Shown piece by piece: positions 19,981-30,160 of a DNA stretch of 64,000 nucleotides. The notes below the pieces were generated by a model, which saw only the letters and a list, made by a program, of their open reading frames with translations, searched no databases and was not told the DNA's origin. Position 1 is the first letter of the stretch. Every line of letters starts with the position of its first letter. Both the position numbers and the translations under genes were made by a program. The DNA is taken from assembly GCA_003567725.1 (NCBI GenBank), contig PWYU01000031.1, positions 1 to 64,000 on the forward strand. The letters are read 5' to 3'. The stretch is from Syntrophomonadaceae bacterium. GTDB taxonomy: Bacteria; Bacillota; Dethiobacteria; DTU022.

Positions 19981-20012
19981 TATAATCTCCTTTTCGAATA
20001 TATTAACCAGAA

Positions 20013-20195
20013 GTAACTACTCAGCTTATTGCCCTTGTTGAATGATAAGCGGCGCCTTTGGGGACGGTTCGAGCGTCCCGAGGCGCAACATAGGCCGAAG
20101 GGAAGACGATGGAGCCGTCCCCGTGGCTTAAACAAAAAAACAAAGGGACGCTCCCGGTACTCAGCGTCATTTGGAGTGTCGAGGGTGTCCCCATA
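20013..20195. repeat. Intergenic palindromic repeat, copy C, abutting a second repeat type (gggacgctcccggtactcagcgtc)
   Basis: gtaactactcagcttattgcccttgttgaatgataagcggcgcc... as in copy B; right part diverges into caaagggacgctcccggtactcagcgtcatttggagtgtcgagggtgtcccc. Confidence 0.7.
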
Positions 20196-20219
20196 AATCA
20201 CAGTATATGTAAAGCAAAG

Positions 20220-21689
20220 CTAGCTGGTTTTTGTCCAGCGCCCCACCAGGGGCAGTACTTCTTCGGGATAATAACGGCGAAATATCCGGTAATAATACAG
20301 CTCTTCTTTGTTCCTTACAGGAACCGGTGCTTCAGATGATTCTTTTTCAAATTCCTGATCGCTAATCGCTTCTTCTGCAACTTCGGTTAACATATCCGAG
20401 GATCCAGAACCTTGATCAAATTGCTGCTTTTCCCGCCAGGCCACTTTTGAACCCAGTTCCTTTACAAAGGCTTTTCTCAAAATCCATTTATCAACCGGTT
20501 CATCTACATCAGCAGCAAAATCATGCAGTTTCCAATCAAGAGGAAACTGTTGGACCAGCTCAAGCAGAGCAGGCTTTAAAAAAGGAACCCGGCAGTCAAG
20601 GCCATGAGCAGAATTCATACGGTCTACTCTTTGCAGGCCGGTGCGGCTCAGGTTTTTGATAAAATTATCAATTTCAGCAGTTATTTCTCCTTCAGAATCA
20701 AGCGTTTTAAGATAGCTGTAACCCGCAAATATCTCATCTGATCCTTCTCCAGTTAGCATTACCTTGCACCCATCATGAGCAGCAAAACGGGCTGCTAAGA
20801 AATTAGGGATTGACGATCTAACATAAGCACAGTCAAATGATTCCAGATGATATATAACCGAAGGCAGTACTTCTAGCATATCATCCAGGCCATAAGTATA
20901 AACGTGTGGTTTTGAGCCAATTCTTTCAGCAACAATAGCTGCATACTCAACATCCTGGCTTCCTTCAATGCCAACTGTATAAGTGTTAATCGATTCAGAT
21001 GATATTTCTGACGCCAGCGCGGCAACGACACTGCTGTCCAGGCCTCCGCTCAAATATACCCCTAAATCATTAATTTTCACATCTGTCATTCGCTCTTCGA
21101 CGGCAAGCCATAGCAGGTGGCGCATTTTTTCTTCAGCTTCTTCCAAGGAAAGCTTATTTTCTTTAACTACTTTAGGCAAGTTATAATACCGGATCCAGCC
21201 TTTTCCTTTTTCATAATAGCTGCCCGGAGGGGCTTCTTCAATCGGACTATCCAGGTCTATCAAGGCTTTTATTTCCGGGGCAATATAGAGGGTTTTATCT
21301 TTGATCGTATAATATAGCGGCTTAACACCAAATGGATCTCTTGCCACAAGACAGCTGCCGTCATCTTTCAAGTAGGCCATTGTAAATTCCCCTTCAATAT
21401 TTTCAAAACAGGACAGTCCCCTTTTTTGCAGTAACTCAGAAAACTTACTTTCTCCTTCACGGCCTTGAAGAGCAGCGCCGCCATCTTTGGTAAAAACCAT
21501 ATAACCATCAAGAGCAGCTGATGACTTTTCGTCGTATTCCAAGGTAACATTGTTTAAAACAGCCAGGCTCTGACAATTTTCATCACATTTTTTTTCTCTA
21601 CAAGTTCCGCGAAACTTGACTTTTTGTATCAGCGGATCCAGATCTGCCGTATTGCCTTTTTCACTAAACACGGCAACTAATCCGGGCAT
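20220..21689 (-). CDS. Asparagine synthase-like protein lacking the glutaminase Cys2
   Basis: MPGLVAVFSEKGN... (Pro at position 2); VARDPFGVKPLYYT; LGVYLSGGLDSSVVAALASEIS; VMLTGEGSDEIFAGYSY. Confidence 0.87.
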   Translation of the reverse strand: MPGLVAVFSEKGNTADLDPLIQKVKFRGTCREKKCDENCQSLAVLNNVTLEYDEKSSAALDGYMVFTKDGGAALQGREGESKFSELLQKRGLSCFENIEGEFTMAYLKDDGSCLVARDPFGVKPLYYTIKDKTLYIAPEIKALIDLDSPIEEAPPGSYYEKGKGWIRYYNLPKVVKENKLSLEEAEEKMRHLLWLAVEERMTDVKINDLGVYLSGGLDSSVVAALASEISSESINTYTVGIEGSQDVEYAAIVAERIGSKPHVYTYGLDDMLEVLPSVIYHLESFDCAYVRSSIPNFLAARFAAHDGCKVMLTGEGSDEIFAGYSYLKTLDSEGEITAEIDNFIKNLSRTGLQRVDRMNSAHGLDCRVPFLKPALLELVQQFPLDWKLHDFAADVDEPVDKWILRKAFVKELGSKVAWREKQQFDQGSGSSDMLTEVAEEAISDQEFEKESSEAPVPVRNKEELYYYRIFRRYYPEEVLPLVGRWTKTS

Positions 21690-21788
21690 GATAAATCAAC
21701 TCCTGTTTAATATTTATCTCCTAACTCTTTAGAAGACTTAATTAAAGTATAGCATACCTGAAAGTGAATGTAAAAAAATGCCTTGAAA

Positions 21789-22445
21789 TCAGGCTTTCTG
21801 GTTATGCTTGTAGTAGAGTGCCCCTACCGGACAGGCATCTACACAAAGTTTACACTCAGTGCAGATAGAATCGGCTAATGGTAAATCTTTAAAGGTAGTT
21901 ACCACCCGGTTGATGCCCCGGCCGGTAAAACCAATGGCTCCAATTTCAGCCTCAACACGATCAGCCCAGACACATTGCCCGCATAAGACACAGCGGCTGC
22001 GGTCAAAGGCAAATTCGGCCGGACTATCATCAAGTTCATACTCTCTTTCCAATGGCTTGAAACGATCACACTTCAATTTAAGGCCTCTTTTTTTAGCAAT
22101 CATCTGGAGGGCACAATCCCGGTTGGCAGGGCATTCCCTGCACTTGAGGTTATGATCAGAGAGAATCAGCTCAAAACCAGTTTTTACCAAACGATCGATG
22201 TGCGGGCTTCTGGTCTTGACCACCATTGCATTCTCTACTTCCTTCGAACAAGCAGTGACTGGCTTATCTTGACCTTCTATTTCGACAAAACAGAGACGGC
22301 AAGAAGCATTGGGCCTGCTTTCATCTTTTATAGCACATAAATGTGGGATAAAAATATTATTTTCCAGGGCTACCCAGAGCAGTTTTTCTCCCCGTTGGGT
22401 TTTAATACTTTGATCATCTATGGTAATTGTTACTTCTTCACTCAT
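21789..22445 (-). CDS. 2Fe-2S/4Fe-4S subunit, NuoG N-terminal/HoxU-like
   Basis: VTITIDDQSIKTQRGEKLLWVALENNIFIPHLC...SCRLCFVEIEG, CRECPANRDCALQ, CVLCGQCVWADR, CTECKLCVDACPVGAL; no catalytic domain. Confidence 0.88.
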   Translation of the reverse strand: MSEEVTITIDDQSIKTQRGEKLLWVALENNIFIPHLCAIKDESRPNASCRLCFVEIEGQDKPVTACSKEVENAMVVKTRSPHIDRLVKTGFELILSDHNLKCRECPANRDCALQMIAKKRGLKLKCDRFKPLEREYELDDSPAEFAFDRSRCVLCGQCVWADRVEAEIGAIGFTGRGINRVVTTFKDLPLADSICTECKLCVDACPVGALYYKHNQKA

Positions 22446-24352
22446 TTCACCTTACGCTCCTTTTCACCTGGTAATACTGGAGGAGAAAGTCTTAGTACTG
22501 CATCATATTCGGTAGGACAGGCTTTACGACAGTTATCGCACTTCACGCATTTATCCTGATCAATGGCTTTCAACCCATCCTCCCTGGTATAAATCGCTTC
22601 TGTGGGGCAACTGCCCACACAGACATTACATAGTTTACTGCATTTGGCTGGTTTAATATAATAAAGGATTAAATCACGGCATACCAGGGCAGGACAGCGC
22701 CCTTCTTCCACATGAGCTTTATATTCTTCATAAAAATACCTCAAGGTAGTAAGGACAGGGTTAGGAGCAGTTCGGCCTAAATTGCACAGGGAACCATCCC
22801 GAACATCTTCACCAAGCTCTTTTAAAAGCTGGAGAGTTTCAAGATCACCCTCACCCCTGGTGATATCAGTAAGAATATCCAGCATATGCTTAGTTCCAAG
22901 GCGGCAAAAAGTGCATTTGCCGCAAGATTCATGTTGAGTGAATTCAAGGAAATAGCGAGCTACAGAGACCATGCAGTCCTCCTGATCCATAACCACCAAA
23001 CCACCGGAACCCATAATCGCCCCCGCTTCATGAAGTGAATCAAAATCAATAGGGACATCTAAGGACGACTCTGGTAAACAACCTCCCGAAGGACCACCGA
23101 TCTGCACTGCTTTGAATTCACAACCCTCCGGCAGCCCATCACCTACCTCTTCAATTAACTGACGTAAGGAAATGCCCATCGGCACTTCTACCAATCCGGT
23201 ATTATTAATCTTGCCAACAAGAGAAAACACGGCAGTACCGGGACTCTCGTCGGTTCCAATACTCTTAAACCAGTCTGCACCTTTATTTATTATCAGGGGC
23301 ACGTACGCAAAGGTTTTGACATTGTTGAGAACTGTCGGCCGGGCACGGAAACCTCGTTGGACCAAACGAGGAGGTCTGCTTTCAGGCATCCCTATCTTAC
23401 CTTCCATGGAATTAACCAGAGCAGTTGCTTCCCCGCAAATAAAAGCTCCCGAACCCTGGAATACATCAAGATCAAATGAAAAATCAGTGCCGAGGATAGA
23501 ATTACCAAGCAATCCTTTTTCCCTGGCCTGCTCAATTGCTTTGAGAGTATGCTCTACCGCCCTTGGATATTCGGCCCGGATATAAAGATAGCCCTGACGG
23601 GCACCAATAGCGTATGCACATATAATCATCCCCTCTATTACCAGGTGGGGATCCGATTCCAAAACACTGCGATCCATGAAAGCACCCGGATCGCCTTCAT
23701 CTCCATTACATATCACATACTTTTCTTCTCCACCATTTTTCAAGCAAGCTTCCCATTTAACTCCTGCCGGGAATCCTGCTCCACCTCGTCCTCTTAAGTT
23801 AGCATTCTTTACTTCTTCAAGAACATGGCCCGGTTCATCAGATAGCGCTTTTGCCAGAGCCGAATAACCATCCCAGGCGATATAGCTTTCTATCTTGCTA
23901 AAATCGCTAAAGCCGCAGTGCTCCAGGATCAGTTTTTCCTCGTAAACACCTCGGGGAAAATCCTCAAAGGTAGGAAATTCATCATTACGTTCCAGGGCAG
24001 CCATAGCGTACTCATAGGAAGGATCATCCCCGGCCAAAAAGTCTTCCACCAGCCGGTGAACCAGGCCTTCATCAAGATAGCCATAACAAACAGGTGAAAA
24101 CCCTGGCTTGGCGATTATAGCCAGAGGTTCTGCATAACAATGACCGATACAACCCACCTCTATGACTTCAGCATCCAGGCCCTTATCTTTAATCTCCCGT
24201 AAAAAATCTTCTTTGACCTGCATGGCGCCAGCGGCCAGGCCGCAGGTAGCCGTTCCTACCATTACAAGAGGCTTTTCCTGTCGGGATTTAAACATATTTT
24301 GAGCTTTTTTCTTAATATCTTCATACAGTTTTTGGGGGTTATTTTTACTCAT
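22442..24352 (-). CDS. NADH dehydrogenase/hydrogenase flavoprotein subunit (NuoF/HydB-like) with C-terminal ferredoxin domain
   Basis: NLRGRGGAGFPAGVKWEAC, YVICNGDEGDPGAFMDRSVLESDPH, HESCGKCTFCRLGTKHMLDIL, two C-terminal CxxCxxxCP-type clusters. Confidence 0.93.
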   Translation of the reverse strand: MSKNNPQKLYEDIKKKAQNMFKSRQEKPLVMVGTATCGLAAGAMQVKEDFLREIKDKGLDAEVIEVGCIGHCYAEPLAIIAKPGFSPVCYGYLDEGLVHRLVEDFLAGDDPSYEYAMAALERNDEFPTFEDFPRGVYEEKLILEHCGFSDFSKIESYIAWDGYSALAKALSDEPGHVLEEVKNANLRGRGGAGFPAGVKWEACLKNGGEEKYVICNGDEGDPGAFMDRSVLESDPHLVIEGMIICAYAIGARQGYLYIRAEYPRAVEHTLKAIEQAREKGLLGNSILGTDFSFDLDVFQGSGAFICGEATALVNSMEGKIGMPESRPPRLVQRGFRARPTVLNNVKTFAYVPLIINKGADWFKSIGTDESPGTAVFSLVGKINNTGLVEVPMGISLRQLIEEVGDGLPEGCEFKAVQIGGPSGGCLPESSLDVPIDFDSLHEAGAIMGSGGLVVMDQEDCMVSVARYFLEFTQHESCGKCTFCRLGTKHMLDILTDITRGEGDLETLQLLKELGEDVRDGSLCNLGRTAPNPVLTTLRYFYEEYKAHVEEGRCPALVCRDLILYYIKPAKCSKLCNVCVGSCPTEAIYTREDGLKAIDQDKCVKCDNCRKACPTEYDAVLRLSPPVLPGEKERKVK

Positions 24353-24884
24353 TATTATCCCCTTCTGACGAATCCGGCTGTTGAGAACTGTTGTCGTCTC
24401 TTCCTTCTTCCAGGGCCAGCATAAGCCCGTCAACTCTGGTCGGTGTCACCTTTCCTTCCACTTGATCATCTACAACCGCCACCGGAGCCAGAGTACAGCA
24501 GCCAACACAGGCCACACGTCCCAGGCTGTAATATCTGTCCTGGCTGGTTTCTCCTTCATCAATCTCCATCCGGCGTTGAAACGACTCAAGTGTTATATCC
24601 CCACCGGCCATATAGCAGGCAGTGCCCATGCATACCTTTACCTCATGTTTACCTGGAGGGTTTAATCGAAATTGGTTATAAAAAGTAGCCAGGCCGTAAA
24701 TATCAACAGCTGGAACATCCATACCTTCGGCAATTTTTTCAATGGCCATGGTAGGCAGGTAACCTAGTTTTTTTTGGACCTGTTGTAAAATTGGAATTAA
24801 GTTTTCCTGAGTTTTTGAATTTCCACCGAGGACATCTTTCACACAGGCAAGTATTTCTTCCTTCTCGCCTTCCAATAACTGCAA
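24345..24884 (-). CDS. NuoE/HydC-like thioredoxin-fold [2Fe-2S] subunit
   Basis: LIPILQQVQKKLGYLPTMAIEKIAEGMDVPAVDIYGLATFYNQFRLNPPGKHEVKVCMGTACYMAGG...RVACVGCCTLAPV. Confidence 0.93.
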   Translation of the reverse strand: MQLLEGEKEEILACVKDVLGGNSKTQENLIPILQQVQKKLGYLPTMAIEKIAEGMDVPAVDIYGLATFYNQFRLNPPGKHEVKVCMGTACYMAGGDITLESFQRRMEIDEGETSQDRYYSLGRVACVGCCTLAPVAVVDDQVEGKVTPTRVDGLMLALEEGRDDNSSQQPDSSEGDNNE

Positions 24885-24904
24885 TGATTACATCTCCTAT
24901 CATT

Positions 24905-24965
24905 TTAATCTAGAAAAAGGTGGGACCCCGGCATCCGAACCGGACTGACTCCCACCTCTTGATTA
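24905..24965 (-). terminator. Intrinsic terminator (minus strand)
   Basis: On the minus strand AGGTGGGAgtcagtccggttcggatgccggggTCCCACCTTTTTC. Confidence 0.65.
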
Positions 24966-24993
24966 TAACACTTTTTTTTATTCTATGCAGCAG

Positions 24994-26112
24994 CTAACAG
25001 GTGACCCGGCAAAGCAGCATTTCATTATAACCGGTAATCACTCTCATAAAACCGCATAAGCTCTTATTAACCTCTTCAACCCCGGTATCCACCAGTAACC
25101 GTTCATATTCCAAAGAATAAATCTTTTCCCTGGTAGCTACAACAATAATATTATCCTTACCGGCTCTTTTGATTACATCTGCACTGATCTGTTGATTACC
25201 CCGTCCAAAGATATAACCCTGTCCTCCGATTACAGTAACAACTATCTTTACTTTTTCTCCTTGAATCAAATCTAAAATTCTTTTCTCGTTAGCGTCGCTT
25301 GCCAGAAGCCGGCCGTTTTTTACCACGTCAACGCCAAGCAGGGTATTATCAAGGCCCAATTTATTCATGATCGGCTCAATTGTCGAACCGGGTCCGATAA
25401 TATAAACCTTGTCTTCTTCCATCTTTTCAATTACATTTTCAGCAATAGCATCCAAAACGGACTCTTCTGTTTCTGCCCCACCTATTTTTAAATGCTGCAT
25501 TAAGTCGCCCAAACATGGTACCTGCAAATAGCCATAAAGGCGGGCCGAAAGACGTCCTTCTCGAAAGGCAACTTCATCAATATCCATAACCTCCGATCTG
25601 CGAAGCGGCAACCCGGCTTCTTTAAGAAACTGCACTGCCAGCTCACCGGCACTGCGAGGATTAGTAGCATATACCGCTGAATGTATTTTAACCCCAGCGG
25701 GAATACCAATTACCGGTATTGATGAATCATCACCCAGCGCATTAAATATATTACGAGCTGTTCCGTCACCACCCGCAAACAGAAGCAGATCGACTCCTAT
25801 GTTGGCCATTTCTTTAGCTGCCATTTCGGTATCTTCTGCTGTCGTTGATTCACCGGGCCCATTTAAAAGCTTTGGTTCAAAGCCATAGCGAAGTGATAAA
25901 TTTTCACCCATTTCTCCAGGGCAGGTATACAGCTCTATCAAATCTTTTAGATCCGAAAGCAGCTGCAAAGCATGACCCGCCTTTTCTGCAGCTTCCGGTC
26001 GTGCTCCCATGGACCGGGCTTTTTCCACTATCTCCGGTCCATCGGTACCCTTGAGGCCAACTTTCCCACCCATGCCGGCCACTGGATTGATAATCAAGCC
26101 TACTTTTTTCAT
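24994..26112 (-). CDS. ATP-NAD kinase family (AcoX-like) protein
   Basis: KVGLIINPVAGMGGKVGLKGTDG, DLLLFAGGDGTARNI, IPAGVKIHSAVYATNPRSAGELA. Confidence 0.88.
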   Translation of the reverse strand: MKKVGLIINPVAGMGGKVGLKGTDGPEIVEKARSMGARPEAAEKAGHALQLLSDLKDLIELYTCPGEMGENLSLRYGFEPKLLNGPGESTTAEDTEMAAKEMANIGVDLLLFAGGDGTARNIFNALGDDSSIPVIGIPAGVKIHSAVYATNPRSAGELAVQFLKEAGLPLRRSEVMDIDEVAFREGRLSARLYGYLQVPCLGDLMQHLKIGGAETEESVLDAIAENVIEKMEEDKVYIIGPGSTIEPIMNKLGLDNTLLGVDVVKNGRLLASDANEKRILDLIQGEKVKIVVTVIGGQGYIFGRGNQQISADVIKRAGKDNIIVVATREKIYSLEYERLLVDTGVEEVNKSLCGFMRVITGYNEMLLCRVTC

Positions 26113-27515
26113 CGGCGGCCGAAATGCAGCGGTGCTTTATTAATAGCCATAGCCGCCTCCCAAACCGATTCTGAAAGGGTGGGATGAGGGTGAATCAGGT
26201 TAGAAAGCTCAGAGGCAGTAATTCCTTTTGTTACAGCCAGGGTGCCTTCCTGGATGAGGTCTGAAGCATGAGGGCCAAGAATGTGAACTCCGATTACCTT
26301 TTGTTCCTGGCCGGCAGATATAATTTTAACCGCTCCTTCTTCTTCACCCTGGGTTACTGCTTTACCGCAAGCAGAAAAGGGAAATTTGCCTGTTTTCAGG
26401 TTTTCAAACCCCTTTTCTTTAGCTTCTTCTTCACTCATGCCAACACAGGCCAGTTCAGGATCGGTGAACAGGCAGCCAGGAACGACAGAACCGTCAAAGT
26501 GGGCATCAAGCCCGGCAATGTTTTCTACAGCGACAAGACCCTGGTGGTAAGCAACGTGGGCCAGAAAATAGCCAGGAGCGGTAACATCCCCAACTGCGTA
26601 TATACCGGGGACTGTAGTTTCCATCCGGCTGTTAACCTTAATACCCCCAGAGTCATATTCCACCCCGAGAACTTCAAGATCCTGACCACCAAAAGAAGCC
26701 TTGCGGCCCACCGAGAGCAACACTTTTTCGGCTTCAAGCATTTCTTCTCCTTTTTTCCCGTTTACAGTTATTTTTAATTTACCTTCACTTTCCTCGATCA
26801 TTTTAACGGGAGTATTCATCATAATTTGCAAGCCATTTCGCCGTAAATAAGTGGAAAGGCGACGGACCATCTCCAGATCCATTCGCCGCAGAAACCGTTC
26901 ACTGCGATGGACGATAGTAACCTTTACTCCCAAATTAAGAAAAATTGAAGCCATTTCCAGGGCAATAACTCCTCCCCCTATCACAGCCATGGTTTCGGGT
27001 AATTCATCCAGGGCCAAAGCTTCCCAGGCAGTTATAACTCCCGGCAAATCCAGGCCCGGCGTGGGAGGAAATATTTCTTCACTACCGGTAGCTAAAATGA
27101 TATTATCTGTTTCCAGGGTTGTCTCTTCGCCGGATTTTGCAGATAAAACAACCTGTTTCGAGTTGAGGGCTTTAGCAGTTCCAAAAAAAACATCAACCTT
27201 GCTATTTTTTAAAAGTTCAGCTATATGACCGGTCAATTCTTTAACAACCGCTTTTTTCTTTTCCTGCAGCCGGATAAAAGAAAAATCGATATTATCCAGG
27301 TTGAAACCAAATTGATCGGCTGAATGAATACGCTTATAAAGCGAAGCACCATGGGTAAATACCTTGGTCGGGATACAACCATGATTGAGGCACACTCCCC
27401 CCAGAGCTTCCTTTTCGATAACTGCTGTTTTTAACCCTAATGAAGCAGCTCTCAAAGCAGCCAGGTAGCCGCCGGGGCCGCCGCCAATGATTGTTACTTG
27501 ATATTTTTCACTCAT
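26109..27515 (-). CDS. lpdA: Dihydrolipoyl dehydrogenase
   Basis: GGGPGGYLAALRAASLGLKTAVIEKEALGGVCLNHGCIPTKVF; HIHPHPTLSE-type C-terminus (LIHPHPTLSESVWEAA). Confidence 0.95.
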   Translation of the reverse strand: MSEKYQVTIIGGGPGGYLAALRAASLGLKTAVIEKEALGGVCLNHGCIPTKVFTHGASLYKRIHSADQFGFNLDNIDFSFIRLQEKKKAVVKELTGHIAELLKNSKVDVFFGTAKALNSKQVVLSAKSGEETTLETDNIILATGSEEIFPPTPGLDLPGVITAWEALALDELPETMAVIGGGVIALEMASIFLNLGVKVTIVHRSERFLRRMDLEMVRRLSTYLRRNGLQIMMNTPVKMIEESEGKLKITVNGKKGEEMLEAEKVLLSVGRKASFGGQDLEVLGVEYDSGGIKVNSRMETTVPGIYAVGDVTAPGYFLAHVAYHQGLVAVENIAGLDAHFDGSVVPGCLFTDPELACVGMSEEEAKEKGFENLKTGKFPFSACGKAVTQGEEEGAVKIISAGQEQKVIGVHILGPHASDLIQEGTLAVTKGITASELSNLIHPHPTLSESVWEAAMAINKAPLHFGRR

Positions 27516-28275
27516 ATTTATCCCCCTTACTATAAATTAAACCATCCAGACTGGTAAAAACAGCCGGAATAACCATGGAAAATCCTTTAACCAGGGCCCG
27601 GGCCATTCTGTTGTAGCTTATATCGTATCCAAGATCAAGCAGTCCGGCCGCTTTCTGGCCCAGTTCAATTTCATTAGCATTACCGGGCCTGGCTTTCGTT
27701 AAAACTATATTATATTTATCCAGAGGCAACCTGAACAGAATAGAACCGTGCTGCAAAACAATTCCGTCCCGCCGTAACTGGGCACTGCCCACCACTTTTT
27801 TCCCATCGACCTGGATTTCATAAGCCGTCGAACTGTCAAAACATGATCCGGGAGCTAATCCAGCCCGGCCCTGTTCTTCCGGAGCCAGGGCAGCAACGAT
27901 ATTCAAAAGGTTAAAGGCAGTTACAATACCGCGGCTAATAGACCGGTACGCGTCTATTACCCCACCTTTATTTATAAAGGGATGAGCCTCAGGAACAATT
28001 ATGCTGTAGGTTAATTCCTGATCGTGAAGCACCGCCCGGCCTCCAGTTGGACGACGGACAACATCGACACCGGAATCCCGGCAGCCCTTTAAATCAACTA
28101 CTTCACTTTCATCTTGGAAGTAACCAATAGAGACAGCAGGAGGAGACCAGCGGTATAACCGAAGCGAAGGCGGGCATTCTCCGGTGGCCACTTTTTCCAT
28201 TAATTCCAAATCTTTTTCCATATTCGCCCTTCCGCTCATAGGCGGATCAAGGATCAACCGCCATTGATAACACAT
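27508..28275 (-). CDS. Lipoate-protein ligase A-like protein
   Basis: WRLILDPPMSGRANMEKDLELMEKVATGECPPSLRLYRWSPPAVSIGYFQ, VVRRPTGGRAVLHDQELTYSI, YEIQVDGKKVVGSAQLRR. Confidence 0.92.
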   Translation of the reverse strand: MCYQWRLILDPPMSGRANMEKDLELMEKVATGECPPSLRLYRWSPPAVSIGYFQDESEVVDLKGCRDSGVDVVRRPTGGRAVLHDQELTYSIIVPEAHPFINKGGVIDAYRSISRGIVTAFNLLNIVAALAPEEQGRAGLAPGSCFDSSTAYEIQVDGKKVVGSAQLRRDGIVLQHGSILFRLPLDKYNIVLTKARPGNANEIELGQKAAGLLDLGYDISYNRMARALVKGFSMVIPAVFTSLDGLIYSKGDKYE

Positions 28276-28304
28276 GGCATTATCCTCCCATCATTATTCG
28301 GAAG

Positions 28305-29234
28305 CTATTGTTGTTTTAAAGATTTAATGATCATTTCTAAAGCAGTTTCCCGTTCTTTTTCAGTTAAGTCCCGGTGGTAATTATAAATCATACCACCTGG
28401 GCGCTCGTTATAAAAAGGCCGGTTACATCCAGGGCAACCGCTGGTTTGAAAAGCAGTCCCAGGAGATAATTGCCTGATAAGCTCTGCTTCCGAAATTCCA
28501 AAAGAAATCAACCTGCCTTGATCAGCAAATCTAAACAATTCAGATTTAACCTTCTTCTTTTTTAACAAATGATAACCGGCTTGAACCCTGCGGTACGAAT
28601 CGACAGGCGGAGGAGAACCCTCTGCGAGCGCTGTGCCTTTTAAGGGCACAAATGCAAAAAGAGCGACGCTAACTCCGGCCTTAACCAGCCTATCAATTAA
28701 TTCAAGCGCTTGCTTTTCACTTTCGCCCAGGCCGCAAATAAGATGAGTGCTCATTGATCCCGGGAATCTCTGGGCACATCCAAAAAGCAGATCAAGCCTC
28801 TCTTCCATCGAGCCGCCTTTATATTGCCTGTAACTTAGAGGATCAACAACATCTATTGAAATGCTGATTCGATCCACTCCGGCCTTGAAAAGAGTAGCTG
28901 CTTCCTCCTGATCTTTTATCCAGGCAGATAGTGAAATAGGTAAATTGGAGATCCCTTTTAATTTAGCAATCAGCTCTAACAAAGGATAAACACCTTCATC
29001 ATGCCTGACAGATTGAAGGCAGATCCTGCCAATCCCATTCTTTTCAGCCTGGAAAAGTCCTGCTTTGAGTTGATCCCAGGAAAAATCAGGCCAGTTTACC
29101 CTCCCCAGGCGATTCAACACCTGGTTATTACCGTTGCCCTGGGGGCAAAAAGCACATCCCATCCGGCAGCTGTTTCCAGAGAGAAAATAAGCTGTGGTAG
29201 GATAAGCATCCATTTTATTTGTGGTTAAGCCCAT
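28305..29234 (-). CDS. Radical SAM protein, candidate LipS-type lipoyl synthase component
   Basis: YFLSGNSCRMGCAFCPQGNG (Cx3Cx2C); C-terminal CPGCNRPFYNERPGGMIYNY; adjacent to the lipoate ligase and the second radical SAM gene. Confidence 0.8.
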   Translation of the reverse strand: MGLTTNKMDAYPTTAYFLSGNSCRMGCAFCPQGNGNNQVLNRLGRVNWPDFSWDQLKAGLFQAEKNGIGRICLQSVRHDEGVYPLLELIAKLKGISNLPISLSAWIKDQEEAATLFKAGVDRISISIDVVDPLSYRQYKGGSMEERLDLLFGCAQRFPGSMSTHLICGLGESEKQALELIDRLVKAGVSVALFAFVPLKGTALAEGSPPPVDSYRRVQAGYHLLKKKKVKSELFRFADQGRLISFGISEAELIRQLSPGTAFQTSGCPGCNRPFYNERPGGMIYNYHRDLTEKERETALEMIIKSLKQQ

Positions 29235-29263
29235 ACAGGCAGCGCTGCCGGCTGATATTCGGA

Positions 29264-30160
29264 TCAAAGGGAACAACACTCCTTAAAAACATTTATATAA
29301 AGACCTTTGCGGGCCGCTTCTTTTCGAACTGCGGGCGAAGGCAAAACAATTTTATTGATACCGGCATTCAAAGCATAAACATCTACAAGCTCACGGTACT
29401 TCCCTCCCGGGCGCATACAGCCCAGATAAAGGGGGGTACGGGGGAACATTAAGCGAGCAGATGCAATAAAATAGGCTACTTCTTCTGGTATGGGAGGATC
29501 ATAGTTACTAAAAGGGGTATCCTTTGTAGGGCGGAATATAATCATACTAATGGCTTCGACTTTTTCTTTCCGCAGTCGATGCAAGGCTTCATACTCACCT
29601 TTTATCTTGCCCTTATTTAAACCGATACATAAGTGAGGTATAACCCTTGTATACTTTTGCAGGGCTCGGTAAGACTCAAAATAATCTTCCACCCTGGCCG
29701 TGAACCCATATACTTCGGAAATGGTCTCATTATCACCAACCAGATCAAATGATACTACCTCCGCAATATCAGCCAGCTGCCGGGCTTCTTGTTCTGAAAC
29801 TAAGCCCGTATGCAGATTTAAAGGCCCTTTTTCAGCCAGTTTTTTTAATTTATCCAGGTTTTCCAACAGCGGGACCCGGCCCCGATGATCTGAACCTCCG
29901 GAAACAAGATAACTGGTTTCCCCTTTATTTTGCTTGTTTGAATTATGCAGGGCTTTTTCCAGCGGGGTCATAGTTTGCAAATATACTCCAGCACAATGAG
30001 CGCAATTCAAAGCACAGCTAGCCCCGGTTACACTAACGGCAAGGGTCTTTCCCGGAATGTTAAACCCAATAACGGGTTCAAAATTTGCCTGCCTTGTCAG
30101 CCAGGCCTGGGTCATTATTCTTTCCAGATCAAAACCACTATTGCGGTATTGTAGATACAT
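29264..30160 (-). CDS. Radical SAM protein, candidate LipS-type lipoyl synthase partner
   Basis: LAVSVTGASCALNCAHCAGVYLQTMTPL (Cx3Cx2C); YLGCMRPGGKYRELVDVYALNAGINKIVLPSP. Confidence 0.8.
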   Translation of the reverse strand: MYLQYRNSGFDLERIMTQAWLTRQANFEPVIGFNIPGKTLAVSVTGASCALNCAHCAGVYLQTMTPLEKALHNSNKQNKGETSYLVSGGSDHRGRVPLLENLDKLKKLAEKGPLNLHTGLVSEQEARQLADIAEVVSFDLVGDNETISEVYGFTARVEDYFESYRALQKYTRVIPHLCIGLNKGKIKGEYEALHRLRKEKVEAISMIIFRPTKDTPFSNYDPPIPEEVAYFIASARLMFPRTPLYLGCMRPGGKYRELVDVYALNAGINKIVLPSPAVRKEAARKGLYINVFKECCSL

